A DNA stretch of 64,000 nt from Nitrosospira sp. NpAV (GCF_000832065.1 NZ_JXQM01000008.1:246415-310414); one strand, 5' to 3'; shown: positions 26,776-37,363, counted from the stretch's first letter. The notes: generated by a model not told the origin, from the sequence alone. Made by a program: numbers and translations.

Positions 26776-28019
26776 AAAGAGTCCTGATGATCGCATTCCA
26801 TTTTCCTCCGATGCGCGGAAGTAGCGGCATCCTGCGAACCCTGAAATTCTCCAGGTATCTACCCGAATTTGACTGGGAACCCATCGTACTGACTGCCCAT
26901 CCCCGGACCTATTCCAGCATCGGCGACGATCAGGCCGGTGAAGTCGGGGAGCGGGTAGCGGTATATCGGGCATTTGGTCTGGATACGTCCAGGCACTTGT
27001 CGTTCATGGGGCGGTACCCGGCTCTGCTGGCTTTGCCGGACCGCTGGATCTCCTGGTCGCTTGGAGCCGTGCCCATGGGCTTGTATCTGATCCGGAAATA
27101 TCGGCCCGATGTCATCTGGTCAACTTACCCAATCGCGACCGCGCATTTGATCGGTCTCAGTCTGTCTCGATTGACCGGGCTGCCCTGGGTTGCGGATTTC
27201 AGGGATCCAATGACCGATATAGACTATCCACCCGATCGACTCACTCGCCAGACGTTTCAGTGGATCGAGAGAGAATCGGTCAATTACTGCACCAAAGCGA
27301 TTCTCACTACGCCCGGTGCGGTTGACGATTATAAAAAAAGATTTCCACAAACGCCCGCTTCGCGCTTCCATCTCATCGAGAATGGATACGATGAGGAAAA
27401 TTTTACCGCGGCTGAGGCAAATCTGATAAAGGAACAAAAAAAAAATACCCGGCTGGTACTGTTACATAGCGGGATTATTTATCCTTCTGAACGTGACCCT
27501 ACACAATTCTTCGAAGCCTTGGCGGTCCTCGCCGGGCAAGGATTGATTTCTCACACGGATCTTCACGTCATCCTGCGAGCCACCGCTCACGATAGCTACC
27601 TTCTTCAACTGATAGATCGATACAAGATTGGCGATATTGTCTCGCTTGCGCCCCCCATTTCCTATCGGGAGGCCTTATCCGAAATGCTGGCTGCGGACGG
27701 TCTGCTGATTCTTCAGGCATCCAATTGTAATAATCAGATCCCCGCAAAACTGTATGAGTATCTGCGTGCCCGCCGACCCATTCTGGCCTTGACGGACCCA
27801 GCCGGGAATACCGCCGCGGCATTAATCAGCGTGGGAATCGACACGATAGCGCCCCTGGATTCCAAGAATGATATCATGCGGGAACTGCCACGTTTTCTGG
27901 CATTGATCAAAGGAAATAAGGCCCCCATCGCATCGATGGAAAATGCACTAGCAGCTTCGCGCAGATCAAGAACAAAGGAATTGAGCGCCCTTCTTGATGA
28001 CGTGGCTCAGCGCGCCTGA
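26757..28019 (+). CDS. Glycosyltransferase family 4-type (GT-B)
   Basis: 420 residues. The N-terminus VLMIAFHFPPMRGSSGILR is typical of GT4 enzymes in EPS clusters. Other landmarks are DVIWSTYPIATAHLIGL, VADFRDPMTDIDYPP, LIENGYDEENF and IPAKLYEYLRARRPILALTD with the sugar-nucleotide Glu. The start at 26757 overlaps hydrolase 1; a GTG at 26769 is possible. It is the fifth gene of the GNAT-ACP-hydrolase operon, linking that acyl chemistry to glycan assembly. Confidence 0.88.
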   Translation: MDSIVVKRVLMIAFHFPPMRGSSGILRTLKFSRYLPEFDWEPIVLTAHPRTYSSIGDDQAGEVGERVAVYRAFGLDTSRHLSFMGRYPALLALPDRWISWSLGAVPMGLYLIRKYRPDVIWSTYPIATAHLIGLSLSRLTGLPWVADFRDPMTDIDYPPDRLTRQTFQWIERESVNYCTKAILTTPGAVDDYKKRFPQTPASRFHLIENGYDEENFTAAEANLIKEQKKNTRLVLLHSGIIYPSERDPTQFFEALAVLAGQGLISHTDLHVILRATAHDSYLLQLIDRYKIGDIVSLAPPISYREALSEMLAADGLLILQASNCNNQIPAKLYEYLRARRPILALTDPAGNTAAALISVGIDTIAPLDSKNDIMRELPRFLALIKGNKAPIASMENALAASRRSRTKELSALLDDVAQRA

Positions 28020-28074
28020 CCGTGAATCGTTGCCAATTATCCGGATCGGACTATTTACCTGGAAGGAGCCTTTT

Positions 28075-28698
28075 ATGAAACTAGTATCCTGCCTAACGGC
28101 ATTAATGATCTCCGCAATTTCCCTAAATCTGCAGGCGGCGCCTCATTGCGGAGAATTGGAAAACGCTTATGGACCTTATGATTACACTGATTCCAATGAC
28201 CGGCAGAAGAACCTGGCCATCGTTGAACAATACCACTTTACCCCTAACATCGAGAATCTGGTGAGGGGAAATTCCGGGCATGTCGGGGGGGAACTGGACT
28301 ATACGCTCAGGGCTTTTCCCAACCATCATCGGGCATTGGCAGCGCTTGTAAAACTCGCCCTCAGAGACAAGACCGTAAAACCGGTGGGAGCAAAGTATTC
28401 CGTTGAGTGCTATTTTGACCGCGCTATCCGCTTCAAGCCCAACGACACCGCAGTTCGAGCGGTATACAGCAATTATCTGCTGAAACTTGGGCAACCGGAT
28501 AAAGCCATCGATCAACTCAATGTAGCCGTTAACCTTCAACCGGAAGACCCGACCATTAACTACAATCTCGGTCTGCTCTACGCACAGAAAAAAGATTATG
28601 GGCAGGCAAGAACTTATGCAAAGAAAGCCTACGAACTTGGCTTTCCTCTGCCCGGCCTTAAAAACAAGTTGATGGAAGCGGGGAAATGGGAGGATTAG
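28075..28698 (+). CDS. Exported TPR-repeat protein
   Basis: 207 residues from the ATG at 28075, with GGAAGGAG a few bases upstream; the frame extends upstream without a comparable site. A signal peptide ends near LNLQAAP. The C-terminal half has TPR-like helices, including DRAIRFKPNDTAVRAVYSNY, KAIDQLNVAVNLQPEDPTIN and NYNLGLLYAQKKDYGQART. It is 56 bases after the GT4 gene and probably the last gene of that operon. TPR proteins are common partners in exopolysaccharide and PEP-CTERM systems; a specific partner cannot be read. Confidence 0.82.
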   Translation: MKLVSCLTALMISAISLNLQAAPHCGELENAYGPYDYTDSNDRQKNLAIVEQYHFTPNIENLVRGNSGHVGGELDYTLRAFPNHHRALAALVKLALRDKTVKPVGAKYSVECYFDRAIRFKPNDTAVRAVYSNYLLKLGQPDKAIDQLNVAVNLQPEDPTINYNLGLLYAQKKDYGQARTYAKKAYELGFPLPGLKNKLMEAGKWED

Positions 28699-28745
28699 TC
28701 TGAGCTAGCATGCCCTGCTTCGCCAGGACCGCAGCCCCCCTAATG

Positions 28746-29801
28746 TTACTTATTTGCATCGCCGTTCTTCTCGGATGCAAGATGAGCGATATACCAATCC
28801 AGCGCTTGCTTGAGCCCTTCATCGATCCGATGGGTCGGCGCAAAACCCAGCAGCCTGGCAGCCTTGGAAATATCGGCCTGTGAATGCCGTACATCTCCCT
28901 TGCGAAAATCCACGTATTCCGGCTTATGATGCTGGAGGTGGGGGAATTTTTCCAGAAGCAACACGCGCATCATTTCATAAAGTTGATTGAGGCTGGTACG
29001 TTCATTAATTGCCACGTTGTAGATTTGATTGACCGCCTCGGGATTCTCGGTCAGTGCCGCCAGAAGATTGGCTTGAATAACATTTTCGATAAAACAGAAA
29101 TCCCGGCTGGTTTCACCGTCCCCATTGATATATAGCGTCTTGTTTCTGATGAGTGCAGCGATCCATTGAGGAATCACTGCCGCGTAAGCACCATTCGGGT
29201 CCTGTCTTGGACCAAAGACATTAAAATAACGTAACCCGATGGATTTCATGCCATAACAACGCGCAAATACCTCGGCATAAAGTTCGTTAACATACTTGGT
29301 CACAGCGTAAGGAGAGAGCGGCCGGCCAATCACCGATTCAATTTTAGGCAAATCAGGGTGATCGCCGTAGGTGGAACTGGATGCTGCGTAGACAAAACAC
29401 TTTACAGAGGCGTCGCGCGACGCCACCAGCAAATTCAGGAAACCCGAAATATTGCTTTCGTTTGTACGGATAGGGTCCTGAATGGAACGCGGCACGGATC
29501 CAAGAGCTGCTTCATGCAATACGTAATCCACACCCTTGCATGCGTCCCTGCAAACTTCCAGCTGGCGAATATCCCCCTCAATCAAACTGAAATTCCGCCA
29601 GGACTCTTCTCCAATCAGCGCTTTTATTTGCTCAAGGTTATGCGGATAGCCAGTCGAGAAATTATCCAACCCCACCACTTTCTGGTTCAACTTAAGCAAG
29701 GTTTCCAGCAGATTAGAGCCGATAAAGCCCGCAACGCCCGTAACCAGCCAACGATATTGATGATCTTCCAGATGCCGCAGGACATTTTGATAGCTTGTCA
29801 T
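28746..29801 (-). CDS. tviC: UDP-N-acetylglucosamine 4-epimerase, TviC/WbpP type
   Basis: 351 residues from the ATG at 29799-29801; the 29-codon upstream extension would overlap tviB and is not family-like. Short-chain dehydrogenase fold: [18 protein letters not shown] (NAD loop), [16 protein letters not shown], and the catalytic YAVTK ([15 protein letters not shown]). The long N-terminus before the Rossmann loop is typical of WbpP/TviC. It would interconvert UDP-GlcNAc/GalNAc or their uronic acids. With tviB just upstream, the pair would make UDP-GalNAcA. Confidence 0.9.
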   Translation of the reverse strand: MTSYQNVLRHLEDHQYRWLVTGVAGFIGSNLLETLLKLNQKVVGLDNFSTGYPHNLEQIKALIGEESWRNFSLIEGDIRQLEVCRDACKGVDYVLHEAALGSVPRSIQDPIRTNESNISGFLNLLVASRDASVKCFVYAASSSTYGDHPDLPKIESVIGRPLSPYAVTKYVNELYAEVFARCYGMKSIGLRYFNVFGPRQDPNGAYAAVIPQWIAALIRNKTLYINGDGETSRDFCFIENVIQANLLAALTENPEAVNQIYNVAINERTSLNQLYEMMRVLLLEKFPHLQHHKPEYVDFRKGDVRHSQADISKAARLLGFAPTHRIDEGLKQALDWYIAHLASEKNGDANK

Positions 29802-29820
29802 ATTCTGCCGGCCGGCTTTT

Positions 29821-31101
29821 TCAAAGACGCCAGACGTTAAAACCGGCCGCGTGTAGCGCTGTTTGATCGAGCTGGGACTTAACGTCAATAAAGCACCCTT
29901 TATCGGTAATTTTGGATTGAAAATCGGTCAAGGGCCTGCCGGTAAATTCCCGATGCGAAACCGCCACGATTATCGCATCCGCGCAGGGAAGACTTTCCCA
30001 TGATTCAAGTTCCAAACCATATTCATGACGAGCTTCTTCAGGATCCGCAACGGGATCATGAACGTGGATCTCAACTCCGTAGGATTTAAGCTCATGAATC
30101 AAATCGGCAACTTTGGAGTTCCTCAGGTCGGGGCAGTTTTCCTTGAAAGATAGTCCGAGAACATTCACTCGCGCACCCCGGACGTTGATGTCAGCCTTGA
30201 TGATCTGTTTTATGGTTTGTTCCGCGACGAATTTTGCCATGCTGTCATTAATACGGCGCCCAGCCAGGATAACCTGGGGTATATAGCCGATCATCTCCGC
30301 CTTGTGGGTAAGATAATAAGGGTCTACGCCAATGCAATGCCCACCTACCAAGCCGGGACGAAATGGGAGAAAATTCCATTTGGTGCCGGCAGCCTGGAGA
30401 ACTTCCAGCGTGTCAATATCCAGCTTATCGAAAATGATGGCAAGCTCATTCATCAATGCGATATTCAGGTCACGTTGCGTGTTCTCGATCACCTTCGCCG
30501 CTTCCGCGACCTTGATGCTGGATGCGCGGTAGACGCCGGCGGAAATCACGCTTTCATAAAGCGCAGCAATTTTCCCCAGCGTGTCGTCGTCATCTCCAGA
30601 CACGACCTTCAAGATAGTGGTCAGCGTATGCTGTTTGTCACCGGGATTGATGCGTTCCGGAGAAAAGCCGACGTGAAAATCATTTTTCCATTTCATGCCG
30701 GAATGTTTCTCCAGCACCGGAATACAAACCTCCTCCGTCGCCCCGGGATAAACCGTGGACTCATAGATAACGATCGCTCCCCGCTTCATATATTTGCCTA
30801 CGGTCTGACTGGCGCCGGCGAGCGACGCAAAATCGGGCTGATGGGCAAGATCCACAGGGGTCGGCACCGCCACCACGATATAATCGGCCTGCGCCAGCTC
30901 TGAAGGGTCCGTGGTGACAGAAAGTTGACTTGCGGCCTGAAAGTCATCAACCGCGACTTCGCCGGTGGGGTCTATGCAACGTTTGTAACTCTCGACTTTG
31001 CTGGTGGAGAGATCGTAACCAATCGTCCGCCGCTTCTTGCCGAATTCAACCGCCAGGGGCAATCCCACATAACCCAATCCCACCACAGCTACTACACTCA
31101 T
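29821..31101 (-). CDS. tviB: UDP-N-acetylglucosamine 6-dehydrogenase, TviB/WbpO type
   Basis: 426 residues. NAD loop [11 protein letters not shown] at residues 7-17, [11 protein letters not shown] near 114-124, the catalytic Cys256 in [12 protein letters not shown], and [15 protein letters not shown] are all as expected for the nucleotide-sugar 6-dehydrogenase family. The start ATG at 31099-31101 has GGAGGGGAG upstream. It oxidises UDP-GlcNAc to UDP-GlcNAcA, which TviC (19 bases downstream) would epimerise. This gives an acidic amino sugar for the surface polymer. Confidence 0.92.
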   Translation of the reverse strand: MSVVAVVGLGYVGLPLAVEFGKKRRTIGYDLSTSKVESYKRCIDPTGEVAVDDFQAASQLSVTTDPSELAQADYIVVAVPTPVDLAHQPDFASLAGASQTVGKYMKRGAIVIYESTVYPGATEEVCIPVLEKHSGMKWKNDFHVGFSPERINPGDKQHTLTTILKVVSGDDDDTLGKIAALYESVISAGVYRASSIKVAEAAKVIENTQRDLNIALMNELAIIFDKLDIDTLEVLQAAGTKWNFLPFRPGLVGGHCIGVDPYYLTHKAEMIGYIPQVILAGRRINDSMAKFVAEQTIKQIIKADINVRGARVNVLGLSFKENCPDLRNSKVADLIHELKSYGVEIHVHDPVADPEEARHEYGLELESWESLPCADAIIVAVSHREFTGRPLTDFQSKITDKGCFIDVKSQLDQTALHAAGFNVWRL

Positions 31102-31690
31102 AATTGTATCTCCCCTCCATTATTGTTCATGGCAACATAATAATCGCTACGTCATACATTATCGCCCTGAACTCTCATAAAGTAACCTGTACTAAAGGCC
31201 AATTCAATTCTGCATGCACGAGCATATCATACCGGGTAACGATGGTGATAAGATGACAGATAAACGCGCATTTTCCCTGATAACGCCAATCAAAAGACAA
31301 AGCTGCTGCGCGGCAGCTGTTCACATGCTATAAATAACACAGGCGGGCATCACCACGATTTTTACCGTAGATGAAATCTTCTCATCACTTCATCCATGAA
31401 TGATCAAGGCATACACGCATGATTTTCGACAGCCGGCCACTACACTTCCGAGATAGGCATCCGGTTCTTGAATCCGCGTTCAACCTGGACAATTCATTAG
31501 AACGCAAGATAATGGCAGGCAGGCTGCGAGACAGTTTTGCCGATGGAAGAAATCCATCGCTTGGTCTGTGGGCGCCGGGCAGGGAGTAAAATGGCCGCAA
31601 GCTGACTCCCGCATTCGCGCAGATTTGCAGGGCCTGATGGATTATCTGGGTTTAATATAGTTACAATCGCTAACGGAAAAGGGAAGATTT
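31102..31690. other. Intergenic region upstream of tviB and prsT, with a MITE-like element
   Basis: About 590 bases between divergent genes. It contains the element at 31482-31652. Between the element and prsT there are only 38 bases, including the ribosome site AAAGGGAAGA at about 31677-31686. I see no gene. Any prsT promoter must lie within or upstream of the inserted element. Confidence 0.6.
31482..31652. repeat. MITE-like inverted-repeat element, copy 2
   Basis: 171 bases bounded by arms AACCTGGACAATTCATTAG (31482-31500) and an inverted partner at 31634-31652 that reads CTGATGGATTATCTGGGTT. The arms differ from each other at five positions, all transitions, and match the arms of the element at 23833-23914. 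No coding capacity. Its right end lies 38 bases upstream of the prsT start, so it forms part of that gene's control region. Confidence 0.6.
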
Positions 31691-34480
31691 ATGCGTAACC
31701 TAAGCGTCGCGACCGCAACCAAAAACTTATTGACGCTTGTGACCTCGATTGCACTGATTGGGGCAGGCATTGTTGGCTGTGGCAAAACCGAGGATGCCCA
31801 GAAGCTAATGTCCGATGCGAAACAGTATCAGCAAAAGGGGGATGACAAGGCTGCCATTATCCAGCTTAAAAATGTATTGCAGAAAAATCCGGATGATGCC
31901 GAAGCCCGTTATCTCCTGGGCGCGATTTACAACAAAACCGGTGAATTGCAATCAGCCGAAAAGGAACTCCGCAGAGCTCTGGCCCTGGGAATGAGCCCCA
32001 CAAAGGTATTACCCGATCTGGGTAAAACGTTGCTAAATCTGGGCCAATTCCAAAAGGTTCTGGATGAAACGAACCAACTTTCCGACAACAAGAATTCTGC
32101 TGAAATTTCGACATTGCGAGGAAACGCTTTCCTGGCATTAGGTAAAACAAAGGAAGCCAAGGAGCTATTCGAGCAGGCGCTTGAGAACAAGCCGGACTTT
32201 CCGGATGCGTTAATCGGAATGGCGAGATATTCGATCTCGGAAAAGGATATGGAGGCGGCAATGCGCTTTGCCGAACAAGCCGTAACCCGGAATCCGGACG
32301 ATGCCGAGGCATGGCTTTTCAGGGGCGACCTGTTACGCGTCCAAGGAAAAAATGATCCAGCTCTTGCGGCCTATGATCGGGTTGTGAAGTTAAGGCCCAA
32401 TAATTCCTCTGCATTAATCAATAAAGCCTTCATAGAGATTAATACCGGAAAATTTGAAGCAGCCAAGGCGGATATCGACGCGGCACGCAAGGTGACGCCC
32501 GGCAACCTGATTGTCTTTTATACGCAAGCGCTGCTGGATTTTACTCAGAAAAAACACACAGCCGCGTTGGAATCCTTGCAACAGGTACTCAGCAAATCGC
32601 CGGAACACTTGCCTAGCGTCCTGCTTGCAGGAGCTGTTCAGCTTGAACTGGGATCGTTGCCACAGGCAGAGCAACATTTGAAATTCTATTTGGACAGAGA
32701 TCCGGGGAATCTCTATGCACGCAAATTAATGGTTTCAGTTTTACTGAAAAACCGCCAGCCACAGCGCGCGATCGCCTTGCTGGCTCCCGCACTCAAAAAT
32801 GTGCAGGAAGATCCTCAATTATTTGCCCTCGCGGGCGAGTCCTATATGCAGGCCAAGGATTTTGCCAAGGCAACGGAATATTATGAAAAGGCCAGTCGTA
32901 TCGCGCCGGAAAGCGCGATGCTCCATACCGCACTAAGCATGAGCCGGCTGGGAGAGGGGGATAGCTCCCGCGCCGTAGCCGAGTTGGAGAAGGCGACAAA
33001 ACTGGACCCCAAGTCCGCTCACGCAGGCATTTTGTTGGTCATGACTCATCTTCGCCTCAAAGAGTTCGACAAGGCGCTGGCTGTGGCGAGAACCCTTGAA
33101 AAGGAACACCCAGACAATCCCTTTATTCAAAATCTGAAAGGAGGTATCTACCTCAGCAAAAAAGATACGCCTAACGCACGGGCAAGTTTTGAAAAGGCCC
33201 TTTCCATCCAGCCGACCTACTTTCCCGCGGTGGCAAATCTCGCCCAGCTTGATCTACAGGACAAAAAACCGGATGCCGCCAAAAAGCGCTTCGAGGCCAT
33301 TCTCCAAAAAGACAAAAAGAACATTCAGGCCATGACGGCGCTATCCGGCCTTGCTCTCAATCAGGGACAGAATAAGGAAGCGACCACATGGCTGGAACGA
33401 GCGAGCCAGGAAAATCCGAACGCGCTCCAGCCCGCCATGGTTCTGGCAACTCACTATCTACGCATCGGAGAAAAACAGAAAGCCCTGAATCTTCTGAAGA
33501 AACTGCAAGCTACGCACACGGGCAACGCGGAGGTGCTGGATTTACTGGCACAGGCTCAATTTGCCAACGACGATAAAGCAGCCGCCCTGGAAAGCTATAA
33601 TAAACTTGCTGCCATGACGCCGGAATCTCCTCTCGCGCAGTTCCGTATCGCTTCCCTTCACATCGCGGCAGAAAACTGGTCTGCCGCATCCGACGCCCTC
33701 AGAAAAGCGCTGGCGCTAAAGCCGGATTATCTGGATGCACGACTGGCGCAGGTCATGATCGAGTCGCGCAAAGGAAATAATGAAAGGGCCATCGCAATTT
33801 CCCGGGAGATTCAAAAACAGCACGCAAAATCACCGGGAGGTTACATCGCGGAAGGGGATCTGCAGATGCAACAGAAAAACCCCTCAGCCGCTGCGAAGGC
33901 TTATGAGCACGCATTGGCGCTCAATAAAGACCCATCATTAATGATCAAATTGCATGCATCGCTTAGCCAAGCCGGAAAAAGCAAGGAAGCAAACGTCCGA
34001 CTGCACCAATGGATGAAGGAGCGGCCTGATGATGGATCGGCCCGTATGTATCTTGCCGGGGTCTACCTCGCGGACGGGCAGATGAAACCCGCCATAGAGC
34101 AATATCAAATCATCCTACGGAAAAATCCCGACTATGTGCCGGCATTGAACAACCTTGCGACAGCTTACCAGCAGGAAAAAGATCCGCTGTCCCTGGAATA
34201 TGCCGAAAAGGCCTATAAGCTGGCTCCGGATAGCCCAGCAGTCCTGGATACCCTGGGATGGATATTAGTGGAGCAAGGCAATGTTACGCGGGGGCTGCCG
34301 CTCTTGCAGAAAGCAACTTCCCTGGCACCGGATATCGTTGAAATCCGTTATCACTTTGCGCTCGGATTGGTTAAAGCCGGCGACAAAGCTAAAGCCCGCA
34401 GGGAGCTTGAACAATTGCTCGCTACCGGGAAAAGCTTTCGTCATATCGAAGAGGTAAAAACGTTGCTGAAGCAGATATAG
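31691..34480 (+). CDS. prsT: PEP-CTERM system TPR-repeat lipoprotein PrsT
   Basis: 929 residues. A lipoprotein signal peptide ends in GIVGC with Cys30. The rest is a long chain of TPR units from about residue 40 to the end, for example EARYLLGAIYNKTGELQSAE and VLDTLGWILVEQGNVTRGLP. Length and architecture match PrsT, the giant TPR protein that accompanies exosortase loci and is thought to organise EPS export in the periplasm. Strong ribosome site just upstream. It is a single-gene unit here, followed by a possible terminator and a convergent desaturase gene. A MITE-like element abuts its leader. Confidence 0.93.
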   Translation: MRNLSVATATKNLLTLVTSIALIGAGIVGCGKTEDAQKLMSDAKQYQQKGDDKAAIIQLKNVLQKNPDDAEARYLLGAIYNKTGELQSAEKELRRALALGMSPTKVLPDLGKTLLNLGQFQKVLDETNQLSDNKNSAEISTLRGNAFLALGKTKEAKELFEQALENKPDFPDALIGMARYSISEKDMEAAMRFAEQAVTRNPDDAEAWLFRGDLLRVQGKNDPALAAYDRVVKLRPNNSSALINKAFIEINTGKFEAAKADIDAARKVTPGNLIVFYTQALLDFTQKKHTAALESLQQVLSKSPEHLPSVLLAGAVQLELGSLPQAEQHLKFYLDRDPGNLYARKLMVSVLLKNRQPQRAIALLAPALKNVQEDPQLFALAGESYMQAKDFAKATEYYEKASRIAPESAMLHTALSMSRLGEGDSSRAVAELEKATKLDPKSAHAGILLVMTHLRLKEFDKALAVARTLEKEHPDNPFIQNLKGGIYLSKKDTPNARASFEKALSIQPTYFPAVANLAQLDLQDKKPDAAKKRFEAILQKDKKNIQAMTALSGLALNQGQNKEATTWLERASQENPNALQPAMVLATHYLRIGEKQKALNLLKKLQATHTGNAEVLDLLAQAQFANDDKAAALESYNKLAAMTPESPLAQFRIASLHIAAENWSAASDALRKALALKPDYLDARLAQVMIESRKGNNERAIAISREIQKQHAKSPGGYIAEGDLQMQQKNPSAAAKAYEHALALNKDPSLMIKLHASLSQAGKSKEANVRLHQWMKERPDDGSARMYLAGVYLADGQMKPAIEQYQIILRKNPDYVPALNNLATAYQQEKDPLSLEYAEKAYKLAPDSPAVLDTLGWILVEQGNVTRGLPLLQKATSLAPDIVEIRYHFALGLVKAGDKAKARRELEQLLATGKSFRHIEEVKTLLKQI

Positions 34481-34640
34481 CAGGCGGGTAGTAAAAATCA
34501 ACCGTGGAGAAAGTTGAGCCTCGATCTCCCGTATCGCTTCGCGTGTCAGGGGTATACAAGGCCCAATAAGATAAGCGTTCCATGACTGGTTTAGCCTTAG
34601 CCCGGGCCGTTAAAATGGCTTGGATTCCGGATTTTCACGG

Positions 34641-34662
34641 ATGCGTTTTATCACGCATTTTA
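34641..34662 (+). terminator. Possible intrinsic terminator after prsT
   Basis: Six-base stem ATGCGT/ACGCAT (34641-34646 and 34653-34658) with a 6-base loop, followed on the plus strand by TTTTATC. The stem is short, so termination may be weak. It lies 160 bases after the prsT stop and next to the stop of the convergent desaturase gene. Confidence 0.35.
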
Positions 34663-35760
34663 TCGTCTACCGACGGTATCGTTCAATGTAGCGCCGGATA
34701 TAGACGATACCTCGCGCCCTGAGGTTGCTGCCGAAGCTTCGCCCCAGATACGCCGCAGCGCATCCCACATGCCTGTACGCATGGTCTTCAGGTATAGGGT
34801 ATTGTCACTCAAACCATTTACCAGCCGCCTCTGCGCCTTGCCAAGATTATGATAGGGCAGGCTCATGAAAAGATGATGCGTAGCATGATAGCGCAAGCCG
34901 ACAGGAGCCCATAAGGCGGTAATGAATAAATTGCCCGGAACATTGATGGAGTCGAGAAATTGCTCGGTAAATTCCATCTGATGATCACCCGGGTTACGAT
35001 AGGCATGGGCACTAAGCGTGCGTAATGCATTCACAAAGAAAATAAACATTGCGATTACGTACCAGAGAACCAGAGCCTTATAGGTCAGCACACCCAACGC
35101 AATGCAGATAAAGGCCGTTGTTACAAATACAAAAGCGGCAAACTCCTGCAGCCGCCAATGCGTATCGTTACGGATGGCATTTTGTGCACGTTTATAGCTC
35201 ATATCGATGGTAAGCGAGGAAGCCCGCTCCCAAATAAACTTACGCAGCGGGGGAATCACATAAGACAAAGGCGTAAGGATGAGAAAACGGACAATGAAGA
35301 AAAAAGGCAAAATAAACGACAACATGACATAGCCGACCATTGCCACGGGCTTCTGGGTAGCGAAGGGAATATACTCACCATCCTTACTGGTTCCGTAGAC
35401 GTCGCGCTTATGATGATCGTTATGAACACCGTCATAGGTAAAAGAGGGGACCAGCAACGGTATGCCGCAAATGGTATTCCATACCAAGCGAAACAAGCCG
35501 AATGTGCCCTTCTTCAAATGGGCCAGTTCGTGAACAAAAATAGCCGCGCGATAAAAAGCAAATGTGGCGATAATCGCAACGACGATCTGCCAGGTGGAAA
35601 ACGGCGGCATCGACACGGCGGCTATAAAGGAAATCCAGCCCAGAGAGATATGAAAGAGAAAATCCCCCCAGTAAATCCAGGGATTGGGCGTCATCAAATC
35701 GCGGACAAGCTCATGTGCCTCCCGCAATGGGAATTCCCGGCCATTTGTTGTTTCTATCAT
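34660..35760 (-). CDS. Membrane fatty-acid desaturase
   Basis: 366 residues with four to six membrane helices. The three histidine boxes of integral di-iron desaturases are present: HELAH (77-81), HNDHH (113-117) and HATHH (292-296). It would introduce a double bond into an acyl lipid, using an electron-transfer partner not seen here. It is convergent with prsT and upstream of the rfb operon's end, with no operon partner. The position in an exosortase region raises the possibility of a link to lipid-linked glycan or to the ACP module, but a general membrane-lipid role is equally possible. Confidence 0.88.
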   Translation of the reverse strand: MIETTNGREFPLREAHELVRDLMTPNPWIYWGDFLFHISLGWISFIAAVSMPPFSTWQIVVAIIATFAFYRAAIFVHELAHLKKGTFGLFRLVWNTICGIPLLVPSFTYDGVHNDHHKRDVYGTSKDGEYIPFATQKPVAMVGYVMLSFILPFFFIVRFLILTPLSYVIPPLRKFIWERASSLTIDMSYKRAQNAIRNDTHWRLQEFAAFVFVTTAFICIALGVLTYKALVLWYVIAMFIFFVNALRTLSAHAYRNPGDHQMEFTEQFLDSINVPGNLFITALWAPVGLRYHATHHLFMSLPYHNLGKAQRRLVNGLSDNTLYLKTMRTGMWDALRRIWGEASAATSGREVSSISGATLNDTVGRR

Positions 35761-35930
35761 ACCCAGGCCCTCATTTCGGATCGCTCATGGTGGATTGCAT
35801 CAAGCTTATGCGCGGCTAATATCTGATTTATTGCCATTTAGTTTACCAGCACCGATTCAAACGATACATAACCCACATCCGTCCGCGCCCGATTCATCGT
35901 GACAAGCTTGGTGAAACCAATGGGCGCAAC

Positions 35931-36479
35931 CTATGCAAATAGGTCGGCATCGGCGAGACTTGCTCCCTGCTTATCTTTGGCCGAAATGACCAGGTGCTCA
36001 TTATCGATTGGCCAAGCGATGGCGAGCTCGGGGTCGTCCCATGCAAGGCTGCGCTCAAAATCAGGAACATAGTAGTCCGTCGTTTTGTACAAGAAATCCG
36101 CGCTATCGCTAAGTACATAAAAACCATGGGCAAATCCCGGCGGCACCCATACCTGACGATAATTATCTTCGGTTAATTCTACTCCGACCCATTGCCCAAA
36201 GCTTGGCGAAGATTTGCGGATATCTACCGCGACATCAAATACCGCACCGCGCACTACCCGCACCAGCTTTCCCTGAGGTTGCCGGATCTGGTAGTGCAAA
36301 CCACGCAGCGCACCCCTGACCGAGCGGCTGTGATTGTCTTGCACAAAATTCACGTCAAGTCCGGTGGCCTGACTGAAAGTCTTCAGATTGAAGCTTTCAA
36401 AGAAAAAACCCCGGCTATCGCCAAAGACTTTCGGCTCAATAATCAGGACGTCAGGAATGGAGGTGGAAACCGCTTTCAT
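35931..36479 (-). CDS. rfbC: dTDP-4-dehydrorhamnose 3,5-epimerase
   Basis: 182 residues, cupin fold. The signature [14 protein letters not shown] and [17 protein letters not shown], with the catalytic His in the latter, are clear. It epimerises C3 and C5 of dTDP-4-keto-6-deoxyglucose, the third step to dTDP-L-rhamnose. Its ATG overlaps the rfbA stop (ATGA) and it is last in the rfbBDAC operon. The protein ends LADADLFA. Length matches the family. Confidence 0.95.
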   Translation of the reverse strand: MKAVSTSIPDVLIIEPKVFGDSRGFFFESFNLKTFSQATGLDVNFVQDNHSRSVRGALRGLHYQIRQPQGKLVRVVRGAVFDVAVDIRKSSPSFGQWVGVELTEDNYRQVWVPPGFAHGFYVLSDSADFLYKTTDYYVPDFERSLAWDDPELAIAWPIDNEHLVISAKDKQGASLADADLFA

Positions 36480-37363
36480 ACCACTACCCGCTCCTTCAAT
36501 AAGCGTAATAAATATTGACCGTAGCCATTTTTGGCCAGTGGTCGCGCAAGTTTCTCAAGCTGCGCGGCGCTGATGAAACCTTGACGGTAGGCGATCTCTT
36601 CCGGGCAGGCCACCTTAAGACCTTGCCTGTGTTCGATGGTTTCAATGAAATTGCTTGCTTCTATCAGGCTTTCATGGGTACCCGTATCCAGCCATGCATA
36701 ACCCCGGCCCATAATTTCAACGTTGAGTTGGCCGCGCTCCAGATAGATACGGTTAACATCGGTTATTTCCAGTTCACCACGCGCGGAAGGCCTGAGGTTA
36801 GCTACAATATCGGTAACCTGATTATCATAAAAATACAGTCCGGTAACGGCATAATTGCTTTGGGGTTGAGAAGGCTTCTCTTCCAGCGACGTCACTCGAT
36901 GATGACTATCAAAAGCGACTACGCCATAACGCTCGGGGTCTTGTACATGGTAGGCAAATATGGTTGCGCCTTCCGGTCTTGAGATGGCGCGTTTGAGTTG
37001 CACATGCAAATCGTGGCCATAGAAAATGTTATCGCCCAGAACTAGCGCGCTGGGACTATTCCCAACAAAATTTCTGCCAATGGTGAAGGCATGAGCCAAT
37101 CCGTCCGGGCTGGGTTGCACGGCATAGTGCAAGTTCAATCCCCAATCGCTCCCGTCTCCCAGGAGTTGTTCAAAACGTGGCGTATCTTGCGGAGTGGAGA
37201 TGATCAGGATGTCGCAAATACCCGCCAGCATGAGCGTGCTCAGGGGATAATAGATCATCGGCTTATCGTAGATGGGCAACAGCTGCTTGGAAACCGCCTT
37301 CGTCACCGGATACAGCCGTGTGCCGGAGCCACCGGCGAGAATAATGCCTTTACGCTGGGTCAT
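36476..37363 (-). CDS. rfbA: Glucose-1-phosphate thymidylyltransferase
   Basis: 295 residues, full length for RfbA. N-terminal pyrophosphorylase signature [20 protein letters not shown], then [18 protein letters not shown] and [14 protein letters not shown]. It joins glucose-1-phosphate and dTTP to give dTDP-glucose, the first step to dTDP-L-rhamnose. It overlaps rfbD and rfbC by 4 bases each (ATGA), showing tight translational coupling. Confidence 0.96.
   Translation of the reverse strand: MTQRKGIILAGGSGTRLYPVTKAVSKQLLPIYDKPMIYYPLSTLMLAGICDILIISTPQDTPRFEQLLGDGSDWGLNLHYAVQPSPDGLAHAFTIGRNFVGNSPSALVLGDNIFYGHDLHVQLKRAISRPEGATIFAYHVQDPERYGVVAFDSHHRVTSLEEKPSQPQSNYAVTGLYFYDNQVTDIVANLRPSARGELEITDVNRIYLERGQLNVEIMGRGYAWLDTGTHESLIEASNFIETIEHRQGLKVACPEEIAYRQGFISAAQLEKLARPLAKNGYGQYLLRLLKERVVV

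Noticed and set aside
30217..30903. 228-codon plus-strand open frame
   Set aside because: Antisense shadow of tviB; no motif, signal or ribosome site.
31513..31528. Possible sigma-54 promoter (TGGCAGGCAGGCTGCG) upstream of prsT
   Set aside because: GG-N10-GC spacing fits, and PEP-CTERM genes can be under PrsR/sigma-54 control, but the -12 part is CTGC instead of TTGC, the site lies inside the repeat element, and no other PEP-CTERM gene here has a similar site.
35158..35826. 222-codon plus-strand open frame
   Set aside because: Antisense to the fatty-acid desaturase with its three histidine boxes; composition follows the complement of hydrophobic codons.
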